DNA from: Firmicutes bacterium ZCTH02-B6
GTDB lineage: Bacteria > Bacillota > Limnochordia > Limnochordales > ZCTH02-B6
Assembly (NCBI GenBank): GCA_002159155.1
Contig: LZRQ01000094.1
Span: forward strand, 1 to 13,515
DNA: 13,515 bases
Direction of reading: 5' to 3'
Shown here: positions 1-7,291 of the stretch, in pieces
Layout: each line of letters opens with the position of its first letter
How positions within the stretch are numbered: position 1 is the stretch's first letter
Notes under the pieces: model-generated
Database searches by the model: none
Seen by the model: only the letters and a program-made list of their open reading frames with translations
What the model was told of the DNA's origin: nothing
Position numbers and translations under genes: made by a program

Positions 1-2174
1 ATGCCGGATCGGCTCGCCCCCGAGGTCTTGTCGGAGGAAACGCTCCCCGTTCCCGCGGTCCGTCGCCCGAACCCGCCGCCGGCCAGCGCAATCCCGCCGT
101 TTCCCGTGCCCACTGCGCCGGTACGGCCGGCACCAGCGGGCGGACCGAACCCGGTCAGGGACATGGACATGGGGCCAAAACCGGCCCGTCCCCCGCGCCC
201 GCCGGGCAGCACCTGCCAGCGAGCCCGTGCCGCTTGCGCCCGGATTTCCTCCGAGCGGTCCTCCACCAGGTGGTCCGGAATCTCACCCACAAACCGGGAC
301 ACCGCCGACGACACCGGCTCTCCGTACAGCATACGCTGCTGGGCGCAGGTGAGGTACAACCGCTCCCTAGCCCGGGTCATGCCCACATAGCACAGGCGGC
401 GTTCCTCCTCGAGCTCCCCGGGTTCCATGATGGCCCGGGAGTGGGGAAACACCCCCTCCTCCATGCCGACCAGGAACACCACGGGAAACTCCAGGCCCTT
501 GGCTGCGTGCAGCGTCATCAGGACGACGGAGTCGGCCTGCGGGTCGTAGGCGTCCACGTCGGACACGAGGGCCACATGCTCGAGAAAGGCCCCCAGGTCC
601 TGGCCTTGCTCCATCTCAAACTGCCGCGTCACCGAGAGAAACTCTTTCAGGTTTTCGACCCGGGCTTCCGCCTCCACCGTACGCTCGGCGTGCAACTCGG
701 CCAAATAGCCCGACTCCTCCAGCACCCGCTCGGCCAGGGCCGTCAGGCTTACCTTGCCGACAAGTTGACGCCACCCTTCCACGAGCTGATAAAAAGCCCG
801 CACCTTGCCCGCCGTCGCCGGCGACAGCTCACTTAAGGCAGCTTCGTCGTTCAACGCTTCGTACAAAGGCAGCCCCATCGCGGCCGCATAGTCGTCCAGC
901 TTGCCCAAGGTCGTGTCGCCGATGCCCCGCTTGGGCACATTGATGATACGCCGCAGGCTCAGGCCGTCGTACGGATTGAAGATGAGCCGCAAGTAGGCCA
1001 GCAAGTCCTTGATTTCCTTGCGCTCGTAAAACCGCACGCCGGAAACGATCCGGTACGGGATGCCCCGGCGGATGAACTCCTCTTCAAAGGTACGGCTCTG
1101 GGCATGGGTCCGGTACAAAATAGCGAAATCCCGGTACGGCCGCCCGTCCTCCAACACCCCCTGGCGGATCTCGTCGCCGACGAAAGCCGCCTCCTCCCGC
1201 TCGTCGCCCGCCTGGTAAAAGATGATCGGGTCGCCCTCGGGATTGCGGGTCCACAGATTCTTCTCTGGGCGGTCCAGGTTGTTGGCGATGACGTTGTTGG
1301 CCGCTTCCAGAATGCGCTTGGTGGACCGGTAGTTTTGCTCGAGCTTGATCACTGTTGCGTCCGGATAGTCCCGCTCAAAGTCGAGGATGTTGCGGATGTC
1401 GGCCCCCCGGAAGCGATAAATGCTCTGGTCCGCGTCGCCGACTACGCAGAGGTTGCGATGGCGGCCAGCCAACATGTTTACCAGCACGTACTGGGCGCGG
1501 TTGGTGTCCTGGTACTCGTCGATCATCAGGTAGCGGAAGCGGTCCTGGTAGTACTCGAGCACCGCCGGGTCTTCCCGGAACAGCCGCACGGTCGCCAGAA
1601 TCAGATCATCAAAGTCAAAGGCGCCGTTTTGCTTGAGCCTGGCCTGATACCCCTCGTAGATCCGCGCCACCGTGCGCTCCCAAAAGTCCGTGGCTTGCGC
1701 CGCGTAGCCGGCCGCATCCAAAAGCTCATTTTTGGCGTTGCTGATGGCCGCCAGGACGCCGCGAGGGTCATACCGCTTCGCATCGAGGTTGAGCTCCTTG
1801 AGGGTTTCCCTGACGGCAGCGAGTTGGTCCGCGGTGTCAAAGATGAGAAAGTGCCGCGGAAACCCGAGCCGGTCCGCATGCCGGCGCAGGATCTGCACGC
1901 AGGTGGCGTGAAACGTCCCTACCCACACCTGCTCGCCTGCAGGGCCAATGAGCCGCGCCACCCGCTCCCGCATCTCCCGAGCCGCCTTGTTGGTGAACGT
2001 GACGGCCAAGATCGCCCACGGCGGCACGCCTTTGACCTGCAGCAAGTACGCGATACGGTAAGTCAGCACCCGCGTCTTGCCGCTGCCCGCGCCCGCGATG
2101 ATCAGCAAGGGCCCCTCCGTGTGCTCCACGGCGGCCCGCTGTGTTTCGTTGAGGTCTTTGAGCCAATCGGTCAA
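1..2174 (-). CDS. pcrA: ATP-dependent DNA helicase PcrA/UvrD (UvrD/Rep family, superfamily 1), C-terminus cut by window edge
   Basis: This is a 3'-5' DNA helicase that works in repair, rolling-circle replication and removal of RecA or stalled complexes. About 724 codons are visible, and the frame stays open to base 1. Motifs appear in SF1A order: Q-motif Gln12, Walker A GAGSGKT (residues 28-34), TFTNKAA (59-65), DEYQDT (219-224, motif II), VGDADQSIYRFRG (245-257, motif III), NYRST (281-285, motif IV), TLHAAKGLEF (about 554-563, motif V) and YVGMTRARERL (about 596-606, motif VI). The start is TTG at 2174: an in-frame stop lies a short way upstream with no ATG or GTG between, GGGAGG (2185-2190) sits 10 nt before it, and the N-terminus matches PcrA. 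The last 70 visible residues are a glycine-rich linker, and the usual short C-terminal domain must lie beyond the window. The start is 36 nt after the hisIE stop, so it is probably the last visible gene of the same unit. UvrD is the alternative name; domain order and context favour PcrA. Confidence 0.95.
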   Translation of the reverse strand, partial: MTDWLKDLNETQRAAVEHTEGPLLIIAGAGSGKTRVLTYRIAYLLQVKGVPPWAILAVTFTNKAAREMRERVARLIGPAGEQVWVGTFHATCVQILRRHADRLGFPRHFLIFDTADQLAAVRETLKELNLDAKRYDPRGVLAAISNAKNELLDAAGYAAQATDFWERTVARIYEGYQARLKQNGAFDFDDLILATVRLFREDPAVLEYYQDRFRYLMIDEYQDTNRAQYVLVNMLAGRHRNLCVVGDADQSIYRFRGADIRNILDFERDYPDATVIKLEQNYRSTKRILEAANNVIANNLDRPEKNLWTRNPEGDPIIFYQAGDEREEAAFVGDEIRQGVLEDGRPYRDFAILYRTHAQSRTFEEEFIRRGIPYRIVSGVRFYERKEIKDLLAYLRLIFNPYDGLSLRRIINVPKRGIGDTTLGKLDDYAAAMGLPLYEALNDEAALSELSPATAGKVRAFYQLVEGWRQLVGKVSLTALAERVLEESGYLAELHAERTVEAEARVENLKEFLSVTRQFEMEQGQDLGAFLEHVALVSDVDAYDPQADSVVLMTLHAAKGLEFPVVFLVGMEEGVFPHSRAIMEPGELEEERRLCYVGMTRARERLYLTCAQQRMLYGEPVSSAVSRFVGEIPDHLVEDRSEEIRAQAARARWQVLPGGRGGRAGFGPMSMSLTGFGPPAGAGRTGAVGTGNGGIALAGGGFGRRTAGTGSVSSDKTSGASRSG

Positions 2175-2210
2175 CTTGGGATGGCCTCCCGCCGCGCCCG
2201 GCAGTGCCCG

Positions 2211-2891
2211 TCAGTGGGCAGCCTGCGCGTCCTTGCGCCGGTTGCGCAGCACCTGGAACACCTGCTTGGGCGTAATGCCCCGCTCGGCCATGAGCACGGT
2301 CAGGTGGTACACCAGGTCTGCGGTCTCCTCGAGCAACGGCTGTTTGGTGTCGTTCTTGGCGGCGATGATAACCTCGGCGCTTTCCTCGCCGATTTTCTTG
2401 AGAATCTTGTCGAGGCCCTCACGGAACAGATAAGCCGTGTAGGAGCCCTCCTTGGGATGATCCCTGCGGTCGATGATTACGTTGTAGAGCTGCTCAAACA
2501 CGTCTTCCCCGCGGCCGTACACCGCCTCGGGATCAAACACCTGATCCGCGTTGGGCGAAGGCTCACCTTCGCGGTTGAGTTCATAGTGGAAACACGACCG
2601 GTAGCCCTCATGGCACGCTCCGGGTCCCTCCTGCTCCACTTTCAACAGGAGCGAATCCCCGTCGCAGTCGGCGATGATGGCCCGCACATGCTGGTAGTGC
2701 CCGGATTCTTCCCCTTTGAGCCAGAGCTTCTGCCGGCTGCGGCTCCAGTACCACGCCTTGCCCGTCTCCAGGGTGCGCTGCAGCGCTTCCCGGTTCATGT
2801 GGGCCAGCATCAGCACTTCCCCGCTGTGGACGTCCTGCACCACCACCGGGATGAGCCCGTTGTTTTGAAACCTAAGCTGCGACCATTCCAT
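2211..2891 (-). CDS. hisIE: Bifunctional phosphoribosyl-AMP cyclohydrolase / phosphoribosyl-ATP pyrophosphatase
   Basis: This fusion enzyme (226 residues) carries out histidine steps 2 and 3. The HisE half hydrolyses PR-ATP to PR-AMP, and the HisI half opens the adenine ring to give ProFAR. The HisI domain covers roughly residues 1-115. It has WLKGEESGH (57-65), the metal cluster DCDGD (75-79) and the zinc cysteines Cys93 and Cys100 in ACHEGYRSCF. The HisE domain covers about 130-220, with the acidic helix motifs GEESAEV (168-174) and EETADLVYHL (188-197) typical of the MazG-like all-alpha fold. The ATG at 2891 begins MEWSQLRF, a normal HisI N-terminus; a weak GGGGGG (2902-2907) precedes it. 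The open frame continues upstream, but that part shows no family similarity. It follows hisF after 130 nt, the longest gap within the his cluster. Confidence 0.95.
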   Translation of the reverse strand: MEWSQLRFQNNGLIPVVVQDVHSGEVLMLAHMNREALQRTLETGKAWYWSRSRQKLWLKGEESGHYQHVRAIIADCDGDSLLLKVEQEGPGACHEGYRSCFHYELNREGEPSPNADQVFDPEAVYGRGEDVFEQLYNVIIDRRDHPKEGSYTAYLFREGLDKILKKIGEESAEVIIAAKNDTKQPLLEETADLVYHLTVLMAERGITPKQVFQVLRNRRKDAQAAH

Positions 2892-3021
2892 GTCGCACGA
2901 ACCCCCCGACCCTTGTTGCACGCCGCACGTTGACGTCCCTCGGCGGCCGTGCCGCCGCCTGTGCCCCGAGCTTTTTTCCGTCTTTGCCCGGCCCGGAGCC
3001 GGCGTGCCTTCTCGACGCGGC
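2892..3021 (-). other. Spacer between hisF and hisIE with a small GC hairpin
   Basis: This 130-nt gap separates genes that otherwise overlap or sit within 40 nt of each other. It contains a perfect 6-bp stem with a 3-nt loop (GGCGGC/GCCGCC, 2942-2956). There is no U-run after it, so it does not look like an intrinsic terminator. A run of six A residues on the coding strand lies upstream of the hairpin. I see no credible small gene here. It may be an mRNA-stability or internal regulatory region. Confidence 0.35.
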
Positions 3022-3792
3022 CTACAGGCGAACGGGGATGCCCGCCTGGCGCAAAAATTCCTTGAGCGGCCGGATCTCCACCTGCCGGAAGTGGAAGATG
3101 CTCGCGGCGAGCACCGCGTCCGCCCGGCCAACGAGGAATCCGTCCCGCAGGTGCTCCATCGTCCCCGCGCCGCCTGAGGCGACGATGGGAATGCGGACGG
3201 CCTCTTTGACGCGGCGGTTGAGCTCGTTGTCGTAGCCTTGCTTGGTGCCGTCAAAGTCGATGCTGTTGAGCACCAGCTCCCCCGCGCCAAGTTCTTCCGC
3301 ACGCATTGCCCATTCTATCACGTCCAGGCCTGTCGGGGTTGTCCCGCCTTTAACTACCACTTCCCAGGACAACTCTCCGCCCGACCCCGTGCGGCGCCGG
3401 CAGTCGATGGACAAGACGATGCGCTGGCGGCCAAAGCGCTCCGCTGCCTCGCGGATGAGCTCGGGACGCTCGACCGCTGCGGTGTTGATGGACACCTTGT
3501 CCGCACCGGCCTCGAGCAATGCCTCCACATCGGCCACCGAACGCACACCGCCGCCCACGTTGAAAGGCACCGAGATGGCGGCCGCAACCCGTCGCACCAC
3601 GTCCAGCGTGGTACCGCGGCCCTCGGTGGACGCGGCGATGTCAAACAGCGCTATTTCGTCGGCCCCTTCCCGGTCGTACGCGGCGGCCATCTCCACCGGG
3701 TCGCCGGCGTCGCGGATGTCCCGGAACTGCGTTCCTTTCACCACGCGCCCAGCCCGCACGTCCAGGCATGGGATGATGCGTTTCGTCTCCAT
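3022..3792 (-). CDS. hisF: Imidazole glycerol phosphate synthase, cyclase subunit HisF
   Basis: HisF (256 residues, normal length) is the cyclase half of IGP synthase. It turns PRFAR plus ammonia into IGP and AICAR; the ammonia is normally supplied by the glutaminase HisH. It is a (beta/alpha)8 barrel with both catalytic aspartates in place: Asp11 in IIPCLDV and Asp130 in LSIDCRR. The two phosphate-binding regions are also recognisable: VGGGVRS (79-85) with DKVSINTAAV (98-107), and ASGGAG near the C-terminal half followed by AASIFHF. The ATG at 3792 is preceded by a good GGAGG (3800-3804). It lies 38 nt after hisA. AICAR released here feeds purine synthesis. No hisH gene is present in the window, so the partner subunit must be encoded elsewhere. 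Confidence 0.97.
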   Translation of the reverse strand: METKRIIPCLDVRAGRVVKGTQFRDIRDAGDPVEMAAAYDREGADEIALFDIAASTEGRGTTLDVVRRVAAAISVPFNVGGGVRSVADVEALLEAGADKVSINTAAVERPELIREAAERFGRQRIVLSIDCRRRTGSGGELSWEVVVKGGTTPTGLDVIEWAMRAEELGAGELVLNSIDFDGTKQGYDNELNRRVKEAVRIPIVASGGAGTMEHLRDGFLVGRADAVLAASIFHFRQVEIRPLKEFLRQAGIPVRL

Positions 3793-3830
3793 GCGGTTTC
3801 CTCCAATTTGCTGCCAACCGCTCTGCCGCG

Positions 3831-4574
3831 CTAGCCCACCGCCAGCGCCGCCTTGAGGTCCACAGCCCCCGTGTAGATCGCCTTGCCGACGATGGCCCCC
3901 ACCACGCCCCGGTCCCGCAAAGCGGCCAGCTCCCGCAGGTCGTCGAGGCTACTGACGCCGCCGGAGGCAATCACTGGCACCCCGGAGCCAGCGACCCGCT
4001 CCAGCGCCGCCAAGTTGGGCCCAGAAAGCGTCCCATCCCGGGCGATGTCGGTGAAGATGATCTGTGCGACACCCAGGCGACCCATGTCCCGAGCCAAGTC
4101 CACCGCGTCGCGCCCTGTCCCTTCGGCCCAGCCCCGCACGGCGACGCGGCCGTCCCGCGCGTCGATGCCCACCAGGACCCGGCCAGGAAACCGACGGCAC
4201 GCCGCCTCCACCAGCTCCGGCTGTTCGATGGCCGCCGTGCCCAGGATGACATAGCCGATGCCCGACGCCAGCACCTGCTCGATGGCCGCCATAGTCCTAA
4301 TGCCGCCCCCCAGCTGGATGGGAACGTCTACCGCCCGTGCGATCTCCATGGCCACCGACAGGTTGCGCGGCAGCCCCTCAAAGGCCCCGTCCAGGTCCAC
4401 CACGTGCAGCCTGCGGGCGCCCGCCGCGGCAAAGCTGCGCGCCACCGCCACCGGGTCGTCCGAATACACCGTTTCCCGGGACGGATCGCCCTGCACCAGA
4501 CGTACACAACGGCCGGCCCGGAGATCGATGGCGGGAATGACCAGAAAGCCTGCGTCGATGCCCGCGCCCGTCAC
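3831..4574 (-). CDS. hisA: ProFAR isomerase HisA (phosphoribosylformimino-5-aminoimidazole carboxamide ribotide isomerase)
   Basis: HisA (247 residues) converts ProFAR to PRFAR by an Amadori rearrangement, just before the HisF/HisH step. It is a barrel homologous to HisF. The catalytic residues known in the family are visible: Asp17 in IPAIDLRAG, Asp138 in VGIDARDG, and Thr175 in IFTDIARDGT. Phosphate-binding glycines are in QLGGGIR (87-93) and ASGGVSS (203-209). The start is GTG at 4574, which overlaps the hisB stop by 4 bp (GTGA); this suggests translation by coupled re-initiation, since the Shine-Dalgarno site is weak. The N-terminus before the first strand is about 9 residues longer than in compact homologues, which is within normal variation. 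In many bacteria hisH would lie between hisB and hisA, but here there is no room for it. Confidence 0.97.
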   Translation of the reverse strand: MTGAGIDAGFLVIPAIDLRAGRCVRLVQGDPSRETVYSDDPVAVARSFAAAGARRLHVVDLDGAFEGLPRNLSVAMEIARAVDVPIQLGGGIRTMAAIEQVLASGIGYVILGTAAIEQPELVEAACRRFPGRVLVGIDARDGRVAVRGWAEGTGRDAVDLARDMGRLGVAQIIFTDIARDGTLSGPNLAALERVAGSGVPVIASGGVSSLDDLRELAALRDRGVVGAIVGKAIYTGAVDLKAALAVG

Positions 4575-5173
4575 TCAATCACCCCTTTGGTGGAAGGCAC
4601 GCCCACTACCCGCGGGTCAAGGGAGACCGCGTCCCGCAACGCCCGGGCGAACGCCTTAAAGCCCGCTTCGAGGATGTGGTGGCTGTTGCGGCCGGCCAGC
4701 TGCCGCAGGTGAAGCGTGATCCCCGCAGTATTGACGACGGCGCGGAAAAACTCCTCCCCCAGCTCGGCGTCGAACTGGCCCACCTTGCCCGTAGGCGCGA
4801 GATCGTAAGCCAGGTACGGCCGGCCGCTGATGTCGACGGCGGCCAGCACCAACGCCTCGTCCATGGGCACGTAGGCGTGACCAAAACGCCGGATCCCGGC
4901 CTTGTCGCCCAATGCCTGGCGCAAGGCCTGGCCCAGGCACAAGCCTGTGTCCTCCACCGTGTGGTGCCCATCCACGTGCAAGTCGCCCGTGCAGTGCACT
5001 GTGAGGTCAAAGAGCCCATGGCGCGCCAAGGCGGTCAACAGGTGGTCAAAAAAGCCGATCCCGGTCGCCACGTGCGCCCGGCCCTGGCCGTCCAAATCCA
5101 GCTCGAGGCGGATATCGGTCTCGGCCGTCCGCCTCTGCACCTCGCCCCTACGGGCCTGCTTGGCCGTCTCCAT
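4571..5173 (-). CDS. hisB: Imidazoleglycerol-phosphate dehydratase HisB
   Basis: This is the monofunctional dehydratase (200 residues) that converts IGP to imidazole acetol phosphate, a manganese-dependent step. Diagnostic blocks are GFFDHLL (40-46), the metal-binding DGHHTVED (68-75), a second metal motif NSHHILE with the helix AFKAF-like segment after it, and the C-terminal PSTKG. There is no N-terminal HAD phosphatase domain as in the bifunctional enterobacterial form, so histidinol-phosphate phosphatase must come from another gene. The ATG at 5173 has a strong purine-rich site GGAGGGG (5182-5188) 8 nt upstream. The stop codon overlaps the hisA start by 4 bp, and the gap to hisD is 25 nt. 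hisC, often found next to hisB, is not here. Confidence 0.97.
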   Translation of the reverse strand: METAKQARRGEVQRRTAETDIRLELDLDGQGRAHVATGIGFFDHLLTALARHGLFDLTVHCTGDLHVDGHHTVEDTGLCLGQALRQALGDKAGIRRFGHAYVPMDEALVLAAVDISGRPYLAYDLAPTGKVGQFDAELGEEFFRAVVNTAGITLHLRQLAGRNSHHILEAGFKAFARALRDAVSLDPRVVGVPSTKGVIE

Positions 5174-5198
5174 CCGCGCGTCCCCTCCCTTGCGGCAG

Positions 5199-6590
5199 CT
5201 ACCTGCCCTGCGGTGCGCCGGCGCCAGGCAGCGGTTGGGCTAGAGCGTCCAACCGCACGTGCACCGCGCGCGCGTGGGCGACGAGGCCCTCGATGTCGGC
5301 CAGCCTCGCCGCGTCGCGGGCTTCCGCAAGAAACGCGTCCTGCGTATAGGCCACGACCCCGACCCGCCGCACAAAATCGTCGACGCTCAGTTGCGAAGCA
5401 AACCGGGCCGTGCCGTTGGTGGGCAGGATGTGGTTGAGCCCGGCGATGTAGTCGCCCATCACCTCTGGCGAGTGGGGGCCGATGAAAACCGCGCCCGCGT
5501 GTGCAAGACGAGGCAGCACCGCCTGGGGTTCCTTGAGCATCAGCTCCAGATGCTCCGGCGCCAGCCGGTTGGCCAAGTCGACCGCCTCGTCCAGGTCCCG
5601 GCAGACGGCGACGCGCCCCCAGCGCTCAAGGGACGCGCGCGCGACGGCCGGCTCGGGCAAGGCCGCCAGCTGCCGCTCCACTTCGGCCGCCACCGCTTGG
5701 GCGAGGCCGGCGTCGGTCGTGATGAGCCACGCGGCCGCTTCCGTGTCGTGCTCGGCCTGGGACAACAAGTCTGCCGCGACAAAGGCCGGCGGCGCCGTTT
5801 CATCGGCCAGCACAAGGATCTCGCTAGGTCCCGCGATGGAGTCGATCCCAACCCGCCCAAAGACGTGCTTCTTGGCCAGTTGCACAAAGACATTCCCGGG
5901 CCCGACAATCTTGTCGACCGCGGGGATCGTTTCGGTCCCATACGCCAGAGCCGCCACGCCGTGAGCACCCCCGATGCGGAGGATGCGGTCGGCACCAGCC
6001 TCCCGGGCCGCAATCAGGAGATACGGGTCGATCCGCCCTTCGCCCCGGGCAGGAGTGGCGACGATGACTTCCCGCACGCCGGCGACCCGGGCCGGCACGA
6101 CGGCCATCAGCGCGGTCGACACCAGCGGAAAGCGCCCGCCCGGTACACAAGCCGCGACCCGCTCCAGGGGCACGTATCGCTGGCCCAGCACCGCGCCGCT
6201 GGGCATCGTCATCCACCAGTCCCGGCGCAGTTGAGCCTCATGGGCCCGGCGGATGTTGTCCCGGGCCCGGCGGATGGCGGCCACCATCTCGGGCTTAGCC
6301 TCCCGGTAGGCCGCCTCGATCTCGTCCTCGCCTACGAAAAACCGCTCAGGCGTCACGTCCAGTCCGTCGATGCTCCGTGCCAACTGGACAACCGCCGCGT
6401 CACCCCGCTCCCGCACGGCCGCCGCGATGCGGGCAACCGCCTGGCTCGGCGACAACGGTTCGCCGAAAATCTCGGCAGTCCGCGCCTGGACGCTGGGGGC
6501 CACCTCCATGTCCTCAAGGGCCGGCCGTTGGAAAAGCCGCGCCAACTCCTCGGGTGCCGTCTCGGCCGTTAACACCACCCGCATGGTCAT
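5199..6590 (-). CDS. hisD: Histidinol dehydrogenase HisD
   Basis: HisD (463 residues) oxidises L-histidinol to L-histidine in two NAD-dependent steps, the end of the pathway. Zinc ligands and catalytic residues known from the family are all found: Gln278 and His281 in LSQAEHD, Glu346-His347 in LAPEHLEL, Asp380 in VMGDYIAG, and His439 in GLVAHA. Other signatures are KIVGPGNVFV (227-236), IAGPSE (252-257) and LNHILPTNGTARF. The loop CVPGGRFPLVS (148-158) differs from the more usual YVPGG form and recalls HisD-like dehydrogenases. The remaining residues and the his context argue for true HisD. The ATG at 6590 overlaps the hisG stop by 4 bp (ATGA) and a G-rich stretch lies just upstream; the Met at codon 3 is an alternative start. 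Confidence 0.96.
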   Translation of the reverse strand: MTMRVVLTAETAPEELARLFQRPALEDMEVAPSVQARTAEIFGEPLSPSQAVARIAAAVRERGDAAVVQLARSIDGLDVTPERFFVGEDEIEAAYREAKPEMVAAIRRARDNIRRAHEAQLRRDWWMTMPSGAVLGQRYVPLERVAACVPGGRFPLVSTALMAVVPARVAGVREVIVATPARGEGRIDPYLLIAAREAGADRILRIGGAHGVAALAYGTETIPAVDKIVGPGNVFVQLAKKHVFGRVGIDSIAGPSEILVLADETAPPAFVAADLLSQAEHDTEAAAWLITTDAGLAQAVAAEVERQLAALPEPAVARASLERWGRVAVCRDLDEAVDLANRLAPEHLELMLKEPQAVLPRLAHAGAVFIGPHSPEVMGDYIAGLNHILPTNGTARFASQLSVDDFVRRVGVVAYTQDAFLAEARDAARLADIEGLVAHARAVHVRLDALAQPLPGAGAPQGR

Positions 6591-7291
6591 GCCGGTCCCC
6601 CCATGACAACGCCTTCGCGCCGCGCTTTGGCAGCGCGCTCCAGGCCTGCCGCCAGCGCGTCGATGGTCTCGGAGCGGATCTTGTAGCGCACGGGATTTGC
6701 GATGAGCCGGGCGGTGCTTTCCCCCACGGTAGCGATGACGGTCAGCCCGTTGTCCCGCAAGGTGCGACCGGTTTCCGTCACGTCCACCACCGCGTCGGCC
6801 AGCCCCACCAACGGTGCCAGCTCGATGTTGCCGTGCAGCGGGACGATCTCCACCTGGATACCCTGGTCGTTAAAGTAGCGCCGGGCGATGCGCGGGTACT
6901 TGGTCGCGACCCGGCTGTTGAAATCCAGGTCCTGGACGCGGGCGACGCCCGACGCCTGGGGGACGGCCACCACCAGCCGGCAGAGGCCGATACCGAGGTC
7001 CACCAGCTCCGCCACGTCCCGGCCCGCCTCCCAGAGAACGTCTTTCCCCGCCACGCCCACGTCGGCCGCCCCGTACTCGACAAACGTCGGTACGTCCGCG
7101 GCGCGGCAGATAAGGAAACGAAGCGGCCCTTCCTCCAGCACGAGCCGGCGGTCGGCCTCGGCCAACGGCCCGGTCTCAAAGCCGGCGGCGTGCATCAGCT
7201 CAACCACCCTGTCCAACAGCCGGCCTTTGGGCAGCGCGATGGTCAACGGGCGATCGCTTGAAGCCGGCCCGCTCACCGGGCGCCCGCTCAT
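6587..7291 (-). CDS. hisG: ATP phosphoribosyltransferase, catalytic subunit, short form HisG
   Basis: HisG (234 residues) catalyses the committed step: ATP plus PRPP gives PR-ATP. The N-terminal motif LTIALPKGRLL (16-26) and the PRPP-binding block VDVTETGRTLRDNGL (169-183) are clear. The protein stops soon after this domain and lacks the C-terminal ACT-like regulatory domain of long HisG, so it is the short form that needs HisZ for activity and histidine feedback. The hisZ gene lies directly upstream and overlaps it by 4 bp (ATGA), matching the need for equal amounts of both subunits. The ATG at 7291 is preceded by a G-rich site GGGGGGGA about 8 nt upstream. The open frame extends further upstream without similarity, because it is a shadow of hisZ. 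Confidence 0.96.
   Translation of the reverse strand: MSGRPVSGPASSDRPLTIALPKGRLLDRVVELMHAAGFETGPLAEADRRLVLEEGPLRFLICRAADVPTFVEYGAADVGVAGKDVLWEAGRDVAELVDLGIGLCRLVVAVPQASGVARVQDLDFNSRVATKYPRIARRYFNDQGIQVEIVPLHGNIELAPLVGLADAVVDVTETGRTLRDNGLTVIATVGESTARLIANPVRYKIRSETIDALAAGLERAAKARREGVVMGGPA

Noticed and set aside
1..390. Plus-strand proline-rich open frame at the left edge
   Set aside because: It is the reverse complement of the glycine-rich C-terminal part of PcrA, whose minus-strand frame carries conserved helicase motif VI.
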